Assembly: GCA_045345765.1 (NCBI GenBank)
Contig: CP148265.1
Location: forward strand, 496,001-560,000
Origin: JAOARY01 sp045345765
GTDB lineage: Bacteria > Bacillota > Clostridia > Peptostreptococcales > Peptostreptococcaceae
Direction: 5' to 3'
DNA length: 64,000 bases
A program made the position numbers and the translations under genes. Shown one piece after another: positions 63,720 to 64,000 of the stretch. The first letter of the stretch is position 1. Each line of letters begins with the position of its first letter. The notes under the pieces are model-generated. The model saw only the letters and a list, made by a program, of their open reading frames with translations, searched no databases and was not told the origin of the DNA.

Positions 63720-64000
63720 TAATAATATTTATTAGAAAGCTCCCTTTGGATTCTTCTATTGGCATCTTTTTTGGCAAGGTCTTGTCTTTTATCATAAAGT
63801 TTCTTACCTTTTGCTAAACCGATTGAAACTTTAACCTTACCTCTTTTTAGGTACATACTAAGTGGTACAAGAGAATATCCTTGTTCCTTTATAAGACCTA
63901 TTAATTTTCTTATCTCATACTTATGAAGTAATAATTTTCTTTTTCTTAGAGGATCTACATTGTAGATATTACCATGCTCGTATGGACTTATATGAACTTG
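63719..64000 (-). CDS. smpB: SsrA-binding protein SmpB, 5' part outside window
   Basis: The last 93 codons are present (PYEHGNIYNVDP, LLLHKYEIRKLIGLIKEQGY, VPLSMYLKRGKVKVSIGLAKGKK, YDKRQDLAKKDANR), the full SmpB core and C-terminal tail. The TAG stop ends on the first G of mature tmRNA, so the two genes share one base and surely one transcript. Confidence 0.95.
   Translation of the reverse strand, partial: QVHISPYEHGNIYNVDPLRKRKLLLHKYEIRKLIGLIKEQGYSLVPLSMYLKRGKVKVSIGLAKGKKLYDKRQDLAKKDANRRIQRELSNKYY

Overview
The window comes from a very AT-rich, low-GC Gram-positive bacterium of the Clostridia type. The signs are strong AGGAGG-type ribosome sites, many TTG/GTG starts, a T-box riboswitch, DegS/DegU, HflX, a five-gene glycogen operon with both GlgC and GlgD, Fe-S MinD-type ATPases and a one-piece tmRNA next to smpB. 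I see no phage, insertion sequence, CRISPR, rRNA or tRNA. I cannot name the genus from sequence alone.

Layout. 0-8 kb: a partial DUF1232 gene, a NUDIX hydrolase, cinA, then a serine-biosynthesis operon (class V aminotransferase, serA, TIM-barrel gene) behind a T-box whose specifier reads as UCC (Ser), a HEAT-like protein and hflX. 8-21 kb: class A PBP, LysR regulator, FapA-like DUF342 protein, degS-degU, cheW, a small DUF896 gene, a MocR regulator, a GGDEF diguanylate cyclase, a Cys-rich miniprotein and a PHP phosphatase. 21.5-30.7 kb: six tandem secreted proteins built from jelly-roll-like, cohesin-like and dockerin-like modules; one is mostly about 35 copies of an NEEE unit. Four of the six share a promoter-like element with fixed spacing. 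30.9-35.2 kb: Fur-type regulator, DUF134 regulator, two NifX-like proteins and three P-loop ATPases (two with ferredoxin inserts). 35.5 kb: a compact structured ncRNA with its own promoter and terminator, possibly of the raiA type. 36.5-43.7 kb: a 1620-residue fusion (HD hydrolase, helical repeats, NadD/CoaD-like nucleotidyltransferase, GNAT-like, phosphoribosyltransferase) followed by an LDH/MDH-like dehydrogenase and a Cys-rich flavodoxin-fold protein. This is the best candidate for an undescribed pathway.

43.8-54.1 kb: recX, an HD-GYP protein that has lost the His of its HD pair, then the glycogen operon glgB-glgC-glgD-glgA-glgP ending in an HPr-like gene that has lost the phospho-His but kept the Ser46 region. 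54.3-59 kb: HtrA protease and an OmpR/HK pair downstream of a membrane LysM protein whose cytosolic part looks like a degenerate PP2C fold. 59.1-64 kb: an orphan osmoprotectant-binding lipoprotein, a CPA1 antiporter, a C_GCAxxG_C_C redox protein with a TDT-family transporter, tmRNA and smpB.

Common themes are c-di-GMP and two-component signalling to the envelope, a surface-protein assembly locus, carbon storage and Fe-S/redox cofactor handling. Gene starts were chosen by ribosome-site spacing. In several genes a GTG lies inside the Shine-Dalgarno sequence and the true start is 6-9 bases further in.
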